A stretch of 64,000 bases of DNA from Thermococcus sp. M39 (GTDB lineage Archaea; Methanobacteriota_B; Thermococci; Thermococcales; Thermococcaceae). Position 1 is the first letter of the stretch. Every line of letters starts with the position of its first letter. Below the pieces are notes generated by a model. That model saw only the letters and a list, made by a program, of their open reading frames with translations. It had not been told where the DNA came from and did no database searches. The stretch spans positions 1-64,000 of the forward strand of contig NZ_SNUG01000005.1 of assembly GCF_012027325.1 (NCBI RefSeq), read 5' to 3'. Position numbers and translations under genes: made by a program. Shown here piece by piece: positions 17,949-26,734 of this stretch.

Positions 17949-18737
17949 CTAAAGGGAAGCCAGCTCAAAAATAAGCTCAGCTTTGGAACAGTATTTTTTC
18001 AATCTATTCTTAACTTCTGCATGCCTCCCAAGAACGGGCCAGAGAATTGAGTCTATGTGAAGAGGAGGGATATCAACCTCTTCTGCAATCCTCGACCAAA
18101 AGCTTGTGGGTAGCTCGTTCGTGAATCTCTTTGTATAGGCATTTATTCTCACATCATCTGGAATTTCAATTTCCATTGGATAGGGAATGAACTCTTTAAA
18201 TGCTATCCTGCCTGCATAGCCAAACATCTTCACAGCAAAGACTATTGTTTTGGCATTTCTTTTGGAATTCAGCACTTCTGCAAGGTCGTTTCTTAGAGAC
18301 GTCATTGAATAGTAGTAATTCTTGAGATCTTCAAGTTTAAGCTTAATTAAAAAGGACTCGAGCTTTTCAAGCCTTTTAATTTTTGCAACTGTTAGCCTTC
18401 TGTTAGTTTGAGAGGCGGGTAAAAACCTTGAATAAGCATCAACAATCCCCTTTTCTGGAGGATTCGAAGAGAAATACTCGGCAAATTCCCACCACCACTC
18501 CTCCCCAGTGGCAGTCAGCTGATAGCTGACTATTGCGTTGGCAATTACGAGCTTTATGAATAGCTCATCGTTTTTGAGATTTTTGTGAAGATGTTCCAGA
18601 GCTGAAAACTGCAGATCAACTTTCTCTTCGATAGTTCTGGCACATTCTATGCCCAACTCTTTAAGGATTTCCTTTAATCTCTCGATTTTTGGCTTGTTCT
18701 CCTTGTGTTTGACTGTGATAAAGCGGTCGAGGGTCAT
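17949..18737 (-). CDS. AGOG, archaeal 8-oxoguanine DNA glycosylase/AP lyase
   Basis: A 262-residue helix-hairpin-helix glycosylase of the archaeal GO glycosylase family, which removes 8-oxoguanine and cleaves the abasic site. Family features are the tryptophan-rich TGEEWWWEFAEYF near residue 77, the lysine-containing NAKTIVFAVKMFGYAGR near 160-176 (catalytic lysine region), and IPDDVRINAYTKRF near 193-206 with the catalytic aspartate. The C-terminal PPLHIDSILWPVLGR is also typical. It starts two bases after the RFAP-like gene stop. No HhH-GPD MutY or iron-sulfur feature is present. Confidence 0.85.
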   Translation of the reverse strand: MTLDRFITVKHKENKPKIERLKEILKELGIECARTIEEKVDLQFSALEHLHKNLKNDELFIKLVIANAIVSYQLTATGEEWWWEFAEYFSSNPPEKGIVDAYSRFLPASQTNRRLTVAKIKRLEKLESFLIKLKLEDLKNYYYSMTSLRNDLAEVLNSKRNAKTIVFAVKMFGYAGRIAFKEFIPYPMEIEIPDDVRINAYTKRFTNELPTSFWSRIAEEVDIPPLHIDSILWPVLGRHAEVKNRLKKYCSKAELIFELASL

Positions 18738-18739
18738 CT

Positions 18740-19711
18740 TTATCCCTTCGCTATGCTGTTTATCAGCCTCAGCAGATAGGCATTTTCCATTACAATTTCT
18801 GCTCCTTTGTTCCTTGGAGTTCCAAGCTCTATCTTGGCTTTGATGCCGTGATCCTTCAGAAAGTCATGTAGCTTTGCCTTCAGCATAGAGTATTCGCTCT
18901 TCCGTATCAACCCGTAAACAGTTGGACCCCATGAACTCTGTCCATAGCCGTAGGTGTTCTCCCTCAAAAACTCTAGGATTAGCTTCACATCTTCTCTGAA
19001 TTCGCCTCCTTGGTAATCCTCAAAATGCTTTCCAACTAACCTTTGAATTTCACTCAAATGCTTTCCAAAGGTCTTAATGTCCCTTTCTTTTAGAGCTGGT
19101 AGAAGTCCAAGTAGAATTCTGTGGCTTATCTCCTTTGCAATTTCGGGTTTACCTCTAATGCTTGCCATTATGGGCTTTTCCTCCTCTTCGTCAAATCCTC
19201 TCTTAACTTGAGGAATCACTAAAAGAAAAGCCCAATTCTCAGGAAACTCTTCCCTAAGAATTAAAGGCGGTATTCCTTCCTTAACTCCACCATCAATAAC
19301 AAAGCCGCCGTATTTGAAGGTATAAATCCCAGCACCGCTGTTTTTTCCTCTTCCAAAAATTTCAGCCAGCTCTTCAATTCTAGCATTTATGTTGTTTAGC
19401 TTTGCTATTCCTACACCAACAGCTAAAGAGAGCTGAGTTGTTGATCCAAAACCTACATGTCTTGGAATTGTCCTTCTGACTTCAACAAGATAGTTAAAGC
19501 CTGTGCTAAAATGTTTGTTCATCCTTCCAATGACGAATTTAATCGTTTCTTTATCTTCTCCTTCAGCCCTAATTTCGAGCTTTTCATGGGGCATGAGCTT
19601 TATCTCGTAGCCTTCTTCAAGGGCAACACCTAAGCTTCCAAATCTTCTTCCCAAAGAACCAGAGGGGTCAATTAAACCCAAGTGCAATCTTTTCGGTGTT
19701 TTGATTATCAT
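18740..19711 (-). CDS. Beta-ribofuranosylaminobenzene 5'-phosphate synthase family protein (GHMP fold)
   Basis: A GHMP-superfamily protein of 323 residues related to beta-RFAP synthase, which joins p-hydroxybenzoate or p-aminobenzoate to PRPP in methanopterin synthesis. Visible are TPKRLHLGLIDPSG at the N-terminus, the GHMP loop VGFGSTTQLSLAVG near 86-99, FGRGKNSGAGIYTF near 135-148, and the C-terminal GYGQSSWGPTVYGL. The ATG at 19711 follows GAAGGTGA by five bases. Thermococcales use a modified pterin, so the role is plausible. A decayed dihydropteroate-synthase gene lies about 1 kb away, which fits a shared pathway. Confidence 0.8.
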   Translation of the reverse strand: MIIKTPKRLHLGLIDPSGSLGRRFGSLGVALEEGYEIKLMPHEKLEIRAEGEDKETIKFVIGRMNKHFSTGFNYLVEVRRTIPRHVGFGSTTQLSLAVGVGIAKLNNINARIEELAEIFGRGKNSGAGIYTFKYGGFVIDGGVKEGIPPLILREEFPENWAFLLVIPQVKRGFDEEEEKPIMASIRGKPEIAKEISHRILLGLLPALKERDIKTFGKHLSEIQRLVGKHFEDYQGGEFREDVKLILEFLRENTYGYGQSSWGPTVYGLIRKSEYSMLKAKLHDFLKDHGIKAKIELGTPRNKGAEIVMENAYLLRLINSIAKG

Positions 19712-19733
19712 GTTTTTCACCTTCTCTTAGTTA

Positions 19734-20645
19734 TTATCCTCTTATGCTTAAATGTCTAATTTTCCTTTCCCTAAGGGCGGGATATACTTGCACCAATAAA
19801 ACATCACAAAAGACCATAGACATCCCTAAGATCTTGTATAGAGTGAGTGTTTCTTTTAAGAAGACATAGGCTAACAGCGTTATCTGTATTAGCATCGTGT
19901 TCTGGAGTATTGATTGCTCATAGGCTTTGAGGGTCTTTAAAGCGTGGTTCCAGAGGACAAAAGCCAATGCGGTATTTACAACGCTTAAAAATAGTATTAT
20001 AGCCCATCCCCTGGGAGAGGGCATAGTGAGATTTCCACTCAAAACAGTTGCTCCAAAGAGCATTAGAGACCCTAATGTCATGGACCACGCAGTTAATGCG
20101 ATTACACTTTCCTGATTCTTTCTAAGATAGTGCCTCATAAGAACCATGTACATAGCCCATCCAATCCCCGAAATAAGGGTTACAACAATGCCCAATGCCT
20201 CATTAAAAATTAGTGTACTGCCAGTAAAGAACACCCTGACTCCGAGCAGCACAAAAATTATCCCCAACAGCTGAATAAATGAGGGAGCTTCCCTGAGAAA
20301 GATGGTGCTTAGAATAACGACAAAGATTGGTGTTAAGTTGAGGATAAACGTTACAGTAATAGCGGGTAGATAATATAATCCTACAAACTGCAATCCTTGA
20401 GCTATAAAGTAACCTGTAAATCCAAGAAAAATAAACCACAAAACCTGTTTTGAAGTAACTCTAACTTCCTGAATCCCATATAACTGAAATGCAAAGAGCA
20501 TTAAAACAGCAGAACCTAAGAGGTATCTATAAGCAGCAAAGGTTATTGGATTAAGCTCTTTGAGACCAAGCTTAATGAGGACGTAAGAGGTTGACCACAA
20601 AAATGTAACTAATAAAGCTTCAGATAATGCAAGTGCTCTTTTCAT
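19734..20645 (-). CDS. EamA/DMT-family membrane transporter
   Basis: A drug/metabolite transporter superfamily permease, 303 residues, with about ten predicted membrane helices in two five-helix EamA repeats. The first repeat contains LLWSTSYVLIKLGLKELNP-like sequence near residues 14-32; the second begins near 150 (IGWAMYMVLMRHYLRK). The substrate cannot be told from sequence; family members export amino acids, nucleosides or other metabolites. The short gap to the RFAP-like gene (23 bases) suggests co-transcription. A TTTTTTAAAATT element near 20668-20680 may be its promoter. Confidence 0.8.
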   Translation of the reverse strand: MKRALALSEALLVTFLWSTSYVLIKLGLKELNPITFAAYRYLLGSAVLMLFAFQLYGIQEVRVTSKQVLWFIFLGFTGYFIAQGLQFVGLYYLPAITVTFILNLTPIFVVILSTIFLREAPSFIQLLGIIFVLLGVRVFFTGSTLIFNEALGIVVTLISGIGWAMYMVLMRHYLRKNQESVIALTAWSMTLGSLMLFGATVLSGNLTMPSPRGWAIILFLSVVNTALAFVLWNHALKTLKAYEQSILQNTMLIQITLLAYVFLKETLTLYKILGMSMVFCDVLLVQVYPALRERKIRHLSIRG

Positions 20646-20733
20646 AGTACTTCATTAATATAGACAATTTTAAAAAACTTCTCTTTTAGAGTAACGATAC
20701 TTTCCAAAAAACTTATCAATCTCAAGAAAATTC

Positions 20734-20912
20734 ATTGACATCAGGGCCAAATCCACAGCACCCTATCTGGAAACCCAAATTCCGGTTGAGGAAGTAGAAG
20801 GGTAGTCTGGGCAATCTCAACGCTGAGAGATCATGTTGATGTTCCAATCAACATAGACACGACAAATGCAAAGGTTGCTGAAGAGGCAATATTAAAGCTT
20901 GAAGAAAAGAAA
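20734..20912 (+). pseudogene. Fossil of a dihydropteroate-synthase-family gene
   Basis: Two overlapping frames together recreate pterin-binding-domain motifs. Frame one (20734-20804) reads IDIRAKSTAPYLETQIP and corresponds to the family DxGxxSTxP block. After a +1 shift, frame two (20802-20912) reads VVWAISTLRDHVDVPINIDT and then TNAKVAEEAIL, matching the PxSIDTT block. Everything before and after these segments is missing. The glycine of the DxG motif is arginine here. Remnant and frameshift make a functional product impossible. Folate/methanopterin-type context fits the nearby RFAP-synthase-like gene. Confidence 0.65.
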
Positions 20913-20921
20913 TGTCATAAA

Positions 20922-21719
20922 TTAAAACCCAATTTCTTCAACTTCGAATTTTTTCTCACTTGGATAAATTCTGACATAAAATGCTGTTCTGTTCTCGACT
21001 TCTTCAAAGGGAATGTACGAGTACTGCTCAAAAGTTGAAGATACAACTGCAAAGATATCTGCACCCTCAAAATAGAGTAGACGGCCGTAGTAATAGTTCA
21101 AAGTGTTTGATGCATAAAGGTCACTCATGTATGCAGTTATAAATGCCCTAACTTCCTTTTCGCTGTTCATAAGAAGGGTTGCAGTGTTCAGGAGAGATTT
21201 TGCAGCTGTCTTGATTTCTCTAAACCTTTTCAGAAGGTGTTCTTTTTCAAGGCCTTCCAAAAAGCGACAGAGATAAACGCCCATTGTATAACTGTCTGAT
21301 GCACCTTTTAACTCCATTGGGTTAAGTTCTCCCATTTCAATTAGCTTATCCTTATCCAAATCTCCATTATGCATAGTCCAAAATATGAAGCCTCTTTTTG
21401 TTGAAAACGCAAATGGCTGAACGTTGAAGAGATTTTTCTCCCCTTGACTCGCTGCCCTTGTATGAGCTAAGAACACAACAAAACCATCGAGCTTTTCTAT
21501 AACCTCATTAACTTTTCTTCTATCTTCAAAAATTGCACTTTCGCTCCTATAGTGTTCTACATAGTCATCCTTCAACAGAACATAACCCCAGCCATCCCTG
21601 TGCTGACTTCCTTTATTTCGGGCAAGCTTATAGGGATCATGCTCTGAAGATTTAAGCAATGCCTCAAGAAGGGGCCTGACTCTCTTTCCCTCACCTACAG
21701 CAAACAGTATTCTGCACAT
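20922..21719 (-). CDS. Class II glutamine amidotransferase-like protein (YafJ type)
   Basis: An Ntn-hydrolase glutaminase-like domain of 265 residues. The start at 21719 is chosen because it places cysteine at position 2 (MCRILFAVGEG), the nucleophile exposed after methionine removal; a longer frame from 21731 would bury it. Other class II features are QHRDGWGYV near residue 38, LAHTRAAS near 88, NVQPF near 99, and MHNGDL near 117. The partner or acceptor substrate is unknown; stand-alone family members are poorly characterised. It is divergently transcribed from the DUF364 gene. Confidence 0.8.
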   Translation of the reverse strand: MCRILFAVGEGKRVRPLLEALLKSSEHDPYKLARNKGSQHRDGWGYVLLKDDYVEHYRSESAIFEDRRKVNEVIEKLDGFVVFLAHTRAASQGEKNLFNVQPFAFSTKRGFIFWTMHNGDLDKDKLIEMGELNPMELKGASDSYTMGVYLCRFLEGLEKEHLLKRFREIKTAAKSLLNTATLLMNSEKEVRAFITAYMSDLYASNTLNYYYGRLLYFEGADIFAVVSSTFEQYSYIPFEEVENRTAFYVRIYPSEKKFEVEEIGF

Positions 21720-21748
21720 TAAGATCACCAAAGGTTTTTAGGTTCTCA

Positions 21749-21760
21749 TTGTATAAAAAT
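21749..21760. promoter_or_regulatory. Divergent promoter region
   Basis: ATTTTTATAC on the minus strand (21760-21751) is well placed for initiation near 21728, before the amidotransferase start. Read on the plus strand, GTATAAAAAT lies only about 20 bases before the DUF364 ATG. That gene would then be leaderless or use a different element. Confidence 0.5.
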
Positions 21761-21773
21761 TTGGGGATTGGGA

Positions 21774-22526
21774 ATGATACTTAGAAAGCTGAAAAAAGAG
21801 GCACTTCAAATCATTGATGAGGATTTTGAAATCACTGACTTCTCATTTGCTCTGCCTTACACATATGTTGCTATTGAGGGGCGGAAGGGAAAAGCTCTGG
21901 GTGTTGCAATGACACTCCCAGAAGAGATCCAAGTGTATTCAAGTGAAATTGAAGATATAAGTGTTGAGAACTTCATTGAGAAAGCTGATAGCTTAAACGT
22001 CATTGAACGCACCTTAGCTTTAGCAGCAATAAATGCCATCTCCCAATATTACATAGACCTAAGTGAATCTGAAAATAAAGATGCGACAGAGCTTTTAGAT
22101 GAGAGTATTAAAAAAGTTGCAGTAATTGGAAACATACCTCCGATAGTGAGAGCATTGAAAGAGAAAGGGTTTAACCTTTATGTATTTGAGAGGAATCCCA
22201 AACTCTGGGATAGAGAGACCCTAAGCGATTCTTTAGAATACTGGCTTCTTTCAGAAATGGATGCTGTCATCGTGAGCGGAACTGCATTGTTAAATGCTAC
22301 CTTAGACATGATTCTTGAAAGGTCTAAGAAAGCCAAACTAATTGTTTTGACCGGCCCAACAGCCCAAGTTTTGCCCGAATTTCTTAAAGGTTCCGGAGTC
22401 ACCCACTTAGCTTCAATGAAAGTCCTCAACATTGAAAATGCACTCCTCAAGCTTAAATTGGGCTCATTTAGAGGCTTTGAGAAAGAAACTAAAAAGTACA
22501 TCATTGAGGTGCCAGGGGATGGATAA
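21774..22526 (+). CDS. DUF364 domain protein (Rossmann-like)
   Basis: A 250-residue protein whose C-terminal half matches the DUF364 family: VAVIGNIPPIVRALKEKGFN near residues 111-130, a following aspartate/glutamate strand, and VIVSGTALLNATLDMILERS plus LTGPTAQVLPEFL. DUF364 proteins are suspected to handle metals or cofactors but no reaction is proven. The N-terminal half, rich in acidic residues, resembles the DUF4213 segment often paired with it. The ATG at 21774 is used because the upstream TTG lacks a ribosome site. Its end overlaps the start of the HSDR_N gene by eight bases. Confidence 0.7.
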   Translation: MILRKLKKEALQIIDEDFEITDFSFALPYTYVAIEGRKGKALGVAMTLPEEIQVYSSEIEDISVENFIEKADSLNVIERTLALAAINAISQYYIDLSESENKDATELLDESIKKVAVIGNIPPIVRALKEKGFNLYVFERNPKLWDRETLSDSLEYWLLSEMDAVIVSGTALLNATLDMILERSKKAKLIVLTGPTAQVLPEFLKGSGVTHLASMKVLNIENALLKLKLGSFRGFEKETKKYIIEVPGDG

Positions 22527-23388
22527 AATAGAGAACGCTGTGCTCGATGTTCTCAAAAAAGTGAATGAGCACAGAGGGTTATATGAGAGGAATGAAGAGG
22601 CTGTAAAACAGCATTTAATTGGAGAGATATTTCAAGCCCTTGGCTGGGAGTGGGACAATCCAAGAGAAGTGCGTCCAGAGGAGAGGACTGAAGAGGGAAG
22701 AGCGGATTATGCATTAATCCTTGATGATAGGGTTGTTGCATTTGTTGAGGCTAAGAACTTAAGTGTCAATGTTCTTAAAAAGGACAAGCCATTGAGGCAG
22801 CTCGGGAGATATTGCTTCAATCATGGAGTCAAATATGGAATTCTGACGAATGGAGTAGCGTGGGTTGTCATTAAAGCTTTTGAGGAAGGTTCTCGCTTGG
22901 AGGATAGGATAATTTTAAGTGTTGACATAGAGAACGAGCCTCTTGAGAGAGTAACTCTTAAGCTGAGCCTTCTGTCCAAAGGCAAAATAGACAAACTCGA
23001 AAGATTTGCAACCCTTTTAAGAGCTTTAGAACTCAGCTTTGATGAGCTTAAAAAAGAGGGAATCAGTGAGAGAAAGCTGATAGAGTTTTTAACAGCCTCA
23101 AAGAAGAGGTTGCTTACGTTGGATAAAATAAGAGGAGACGAGTTTCCAAGGGCTCTCTATGTCTACGATGATGGTTGGAAAATGGTTCCGCTCATAGAGC
23201 GGAGCATTAAAGGCGTTTTGTTGTCCCTTCTTCTTTACCTCAGTGAGAAGAGTGAAGGAGAAGAAAAGGCTCAAATTAAAAAGGCTTATGCATATCTCAA
23301 AGAGATCCCAATTGATACGGAAAAGATTCTAAGGCTTCTGCGTGAGATAGAAAAGGAGAAAGGAATACGGATTGGAATTGAGCTTTAA
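22519..23388 (+). CDS. HSDR_N-type (type I restriction R subunit N-terminal-like) nuclease-fold protein
   Basis: A 289-residue protein with a PD-(D/E)XK-like core: RADYALILDDRVVAFVEAKN near residues 58-77 supplies the D...ExK residues, followed by QLGRYCFNHGVKYGILTNG near 91-109. There is no helicase domain, and no HsdM or HsdS gene is nearby, so it is not a complete restriction system. Family members of this stand-alone type are widespread in archaea without known function. The ATG at 22519 overlaps the DUF364 gene. Its 3' end overlaps the convergent phosphoesterase gene by four bases. Confidence 0.7.
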   Translation: MDKIENAVLDVLKKVNEHRGLYERNEEAVKQHLIGEIFQALGWEWDNPREVRPEERTEEGRADYALILDDRVVAFVEAKNLSVNVLKKDKPLRQLGRYCFNHGVKYGILTNGVAWVVIKAFEEGSRLEDRIILSVDIENEPLERVTLKLSLLSKGKIDKLERFATLLRALELSFDELKKEGISERKLIEFLTASKKRLLTLDKIRGDEFPRALYVYDDGWKMVPLIERSIKGVLLSLLLYLSEKSEGEEKAQIKKAYAYLKEIPIDTEKILRLLREIEKEKGIRIGIEL

Positions 23389-24902
23389 TTCTTCCAAGGA
23401 ACCTCAGTCTTGATTTTCCAAATTCCCAGCAACTTTCTTGAGCCCCATGTTGCTTGGATTTCAAAGGCAACAATCATGTCCTCATAGATGTCAATTAAAT
23501 TGAATGAATTTCCAAAGGGATTTCTATGCAGTTCCCAACTTATTGAACCAGCGTTAATTACTGGTGTTCTTTCAATCCTAACTCCAAATGCATTGCCCCC
23601 ATGTCCAGTCATTACAAGCTCTGTTCTTTCTTCAGTGAGTATCTTTAAGACATTGCCAGCATCCTCTAAAAACCCCAATTCTTTGCTCCTTGGAATTGGC
23701 ACTAGGTTATGGTGCATTACAACAGCTGTGAATTTCTCTTTGTATTCTTCAAGCATTGACCTCAGAATTTTCTGGCCAATTCTACCAACAGCACCTATGG
23801 GAGTCTCGTATTGGGCAGTTAGTATGGGAATAAAGACGAAGTCTCCAAGTTCCTTAACCTCAGGCTCCCCAAAGTACTCTTTAAACAAATCATATCCGAG
23901 ATACGTTATGTCATTATGGCCCGGAACTATGATTTTTTCTGCCTTAAGCTTTGCATAGTACTCTGCTGCCATCTCGTAGTACCTCTCAATTCCCACATCC
24001 ACAATGTCGCCGCAGTGTATTACTAAATCAGGCTTATACTTCTCGTTTATTGCCCTTATTGCATTTTCAAGGACTCGCTTTCTAAAGTAGATCCTGTCGG
24101 AAACATTGCTCTCACTCATCTGGATTATCCTCAAGAGATGCTTTCCTTTTGGAATGAAAATCTTAGGCTTCACGGATTTATAGCTCTTTTTCAGCTCATC
24201 TCCGGTTATTCTCCTTATAATCACATCAATCCTACCATCACCATTGAGCTTGATTATGTTATAGCTGTTCACGTCGCCTTTCCTCGTCTTTCTGCATGAT
24301 GTACAGCCAGCATTCACAACAACCAAATCCTCAATGCTGTAAACGTTTGGAACATGCTTGTGCCCACAGAGATACAGATTAACTTCATGCCTTAACAGCA
24401 AATCTAAAACATCCCCAGCATTGAATAAGACGTTCCTTTCTCTTCCTGTATCTGGAAGAGGGACAAGATGATGATGAGCGGCTACGATTTTGAACTTCTT
24501 ATGTGAATACTCCTCCAACTTTTCCTTCAGCCAGCGAAACTTGTAGCCACCGATTCTTCCATCGCTTAAATCTGGTATTGTGGAATCAACCCAGATTATT
24601 ACAAGGTCATCTCGTTCATAAACTCCGTACAAAGGACCAATGTATTTCTCAAACAGCTCATATCCGACATTTCGAGCATCATGATTCCCGGGAATGACTA
24701 TGAGAGGTTTTTCTATCTTCCTAATTAGATAGCTGGCATGTTCGTACTCTTCTTTAAGGCCTTGATTTGTTACATCACCCGTATGGACTACTAAGTCGAA
24801 ATCTCCTCGGTTTATCTCATTCACTATTAAGTCGTAGGCATATGATTTAAATGCCGACTCTTGGGTTATGTGAGTATCGCTTATGTGAGCTATCTTAATC
24901 AT
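23385..24902 (-). CDS. Tandem-domain calcineurin-like metallophosphoesterase
   Basis: A 505-residue protein made of two phosphoesterase folds. Domain one (about 1-225) has the full metal site: SDTHIT, HTGDVTNQG, PGNHDARN, AAHHHL and CGHKH. Domain two (about 255-490) keeps CGDIVD and MHHNLV but has SESN for SDTH, PGHNDI for PGNHD and GHGGN for GHxH, so several metal ligands are changed. The first domain is probably catalytic and the second structural or regulatory. The substrate is unknown (phosphodiester, nucleotide or lipid head group). No signal peptide or membrane segment is seen. A CBS-domain gene lies six bases upstream in the same direction. Confidence 0.8.
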   Translation of the reverse strand: MIKIAHISDTHITQESAFKSYAYDLIVNEINRGDFDLVVHTGDVTNQGLKEEYEHASYLIRKIEKPLIVIPGNHDARNVGYELFEKYIGPLYGVYERDDLVIIWVDSTIPDLSDGRIGGYKFRWLKEKLEEYSHKKFKIVAAHHHLVPLPDTGRERNVLFNAGDVLDLLLRHEVNLYLCGHKHVPNVYSIEDLVVVNAGCTSCRKTRKGDVNSYNIIKLNGDGRIDVIIRRITGDELKKSYKSVKPKIFIPKGKHLLRIIQMSESNVSDRIYFRKRVLENAIRAINEKYKPDLVIHCGDIVDVGIERYYEMAAEYYAKLKAEKIIVPGHNDITYLGYDLFKEYFGEPEVKELGDFVFIPILTAQYETPIGAVGRIGQKILRSMLEEYKEKFTAVVMHHNLVPIPRSKELGFLEDAGNVLKILTEERTELVMTGHGGNAFGVRIERTPVINAGSISWELHRNPFGNSFNLIDIYEDMIVAFEIQATWGSRKLLGIWKIKTEVPWKN

Positions 24903-24908
24903 TAAACA

Positions 24909-25316
24909 TCACTCCATTGATATCGATGTTTCAAGTTTTCTTCTTGTAGCTTCAAGTAAATCGCTTAATGTGAAAATCCCAACTATTTTTCCGTCCTCTT
25001 CAATCAAGATTTTCTTGATTCTGTGATGTGCCATTATCTTGAGCACTTCCCTCACAGGAGTGTTAGCATCTGTAGTTATTAAATCTCGGCTCATTATCTC
25101 CTTTACAGGGGTGGTGTAGGGTAAACCCGGCACAATAACTCTTCTTATTATGTCGGATTTTGTAAAGAAGCCAATAACCCTGTCATTCTCAACAACAACT
25201 AGAGAGCCAATGTCAAACTTTACCATGATCCTGCAAGCTTCTTGAACAGTGTCTTCTGGACTAACTCCTACCAGTTTCTTGGTCATGTAAACCTTTACTG
25301 GGGCAGTCTCCTCCAT
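24909..25316 (-). CDS. Protein of two CBS domains
   Basis: A 135-residue stand-alone CBS pair. Each repeat shows the helix-strand pattern ending in a short acidic turn: GSLVVVENDRVIGFFTKSDI near residues 37-56 and IKKILIEEDGKIVGIFTLSD near 103-122. CBS pairs bind adenosyl nucleotides and act as energy or ligand sensors, usually on a partner. The following phosphoesterase gene starts six bases later, so a regulatory link with it is possible. Nothing shows the ligand. Confidence 0.85.
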   Translation of the reverse strand: MEETAPVKVYMTKKLVGVSPEDTVQEACRIMVKFDIGSLVVVENDRVIGFFTKSDIIRRVIVPGLPYTTPVKEIMSRDLITTDANTPVREVLKIMAHHRIKKILIEEDGKIVGIFTLSDLLEATRRKLETSISME

Positions 25317-25402
25317 GGGTATCTCACCTTAAAAACGAGCTATCCAGGGAACGCTATAAAACTTTTTCCATGATAATGGAGAAAAGGTAAAAAGATATAG
25401 GA

Positions 25403-26689
25403 TTACTCGCCAAACTTTAGCCTTCTGTTCATTAAATCTAGCACTATGGGGATGAGATTGACTCCTCTGATTCTTCCCAGCATACCCTCTGCACAGCTAA
25501 ACTCATCATAACGCTTTACCTTATCAACTCTGCATCCAGGTCCTTTTACTGCAATGGGCACGGGATCTCCGCTGTGGTCTCTAACGCTGCACGGTGTTGA
25601 ATGATCTGCTGTTATTGCATACACGGTTTTTTCTTCTGGTGTGTTCTTCAATATATAGCCTATCATCTCATCAGCCTTTTCTATTATCTTCACCTTTCCA
25701 AGATAGTTTGCGTCGTGACCCGCTATATCTGGCCCTTTTATGTGAACAAAGATTATGTCAGCATCTGTGCTCTCATAAACTTCAAGTGCCCTCTTTCCAA
25801 TGGCCATTACGTCACTTTCCAAATCTCCTGTTGCCCCTTCCGGAACCTCTGCTTTCATTCCCAAGAGCTTCGCAAGACCAATTATAGTGTCCTCCTCTGC
25901 TATCACATAGCCTTTGACACCGAAGTGCTCTTCAAATGATTTCAAATCGAGAGGAACCATTCCAGCACCTCTTGTAAGAATTATGTTAGCTGGCAACTTG
26001 CCTTCCTTTATTCTCCTCTTATTAATCGGATGATCTTTTAGAACTTCATAGGAGAGCTTTATAATCTTGTTTAAAATGCTAGCTGTTCTTTCTGCTTCTT
26101 CTGAATCTTCAAGGGGGAGAACTTCTTTTATTGGATTCCCTTCCTTTGCCGTTCCAGGATCAGAATTGCTGACCTTTGGAGATAATCCCTTACCTCTTAA
26201 AACTAATGCAACTCTATGTGCAGTTGCTGGGTGGAACTCAACTTTAATACCTTCAACTTCTTTTATCGCTTCATTTAATGCCTTTACGAGCTCTTCAGCG
26301 TCTTTTCCTTTAATCCTGCCTGCTCTTCTGTCCACAACTATCAGCTTTCCATCCTTCTCTTCAACAGTAGCTAAGTTGCATCTCAAAGCCACGTCTCCGG
26401 GCTTAAGCTCAACTCCCGCTCCGACAGCTTCGAGAGGTCCTCTTCCAGGATAATACCTGTAAGGCTCATAACCAAAAATCGCAAGGTGTCCGGTGTCAGT
26501 TCCTGGTCTAACTCCGGGCTCAATCATATCAGCTAGACCTGTCATTCCTCTCATTGCTATGTAATCCATATTGGGCTTTTTTGCCACTTCCAAGGGAGTC
26601 CTGAAACCCAATTCAGGTATTGGTCTATCTCCAACTCCGTCAAGGATGAAGACAAAAGCCCTATAAGTCTCCATAGGTTTCCATTTCAT
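25403..26689 (-). CDS. apgM: 2,3-bisphosphoglycerate-independent phosphoglycerate mutase, archaeal type
   Basis: An alkaline-phosphatase-superfamily mutase interconverting 3- and 2-phosphoglycerate, 428 residues. Metal and nucleophile sites are visible: FILDGVGDRP near residue 14, the GTDTGHLAIFGY block near 64-75, SNSDPGT near 174, and the C-terminal metal motifs HIKGPDIAGHD and TADHSTPCSVRDHSGD. The ATG at 26689 lies seven bases after GAGGTG; a GTG at 26704 is in frame but overlaps that site. It is the last gene of an apparent operon after cyclic 2,3-diphosphoglycerate synthetase, which places two phosphoglycerate enzymes together. Confidence 0.9.
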   Translation of the reverse strand: MKWKPMETYRAFVFILDGVGDRPIPELGFRTPLEVAKKPNMDYIAMRGMTGLADMIEPGVRPGTDTGHLAIFGYEPYRYYPGRGPLEAVGAGVELKPGDVALRCNLATVEEKDGKLIVVDRRAGRIKGKDAEELVKALNEAIKEVEGIKVEFHPATAHRVALVLRGKGLSPKVSNSDPGTAKEGNPIKEVLPLEDSEEAERTASILNKIIKLSYEVLKDHPINKRRIKEGKLPANIILTRGAGMVPLDLKSFEEHFGVKGYVIAEEDTIIGLAKLLGMKAEVPEGATGDLESDVMAIGKRALEVYESTDADIIFVHIKGPDIAGHDANYLGKVKIIEKADEMIGYILKNTPEEKTVYAITADHSTPCSVRDHSGDPVPIAVKGPGCRVDKVKRYDEFSCAEGMLGRIRGVNLIPIVLDLMNRRLKFGE

Positions 26690-26734
26690 TTTATTGCACC
26701 TCACGATTATGAAAGAGAAAAATAGAGAAGAGAA

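Noticed and set aside
22519-23388. Type I restriction-modification system
   Set aside because: Only an HSDR_N-like domain is present; helicase, methylase and specificity genes are absent from the surroundings.
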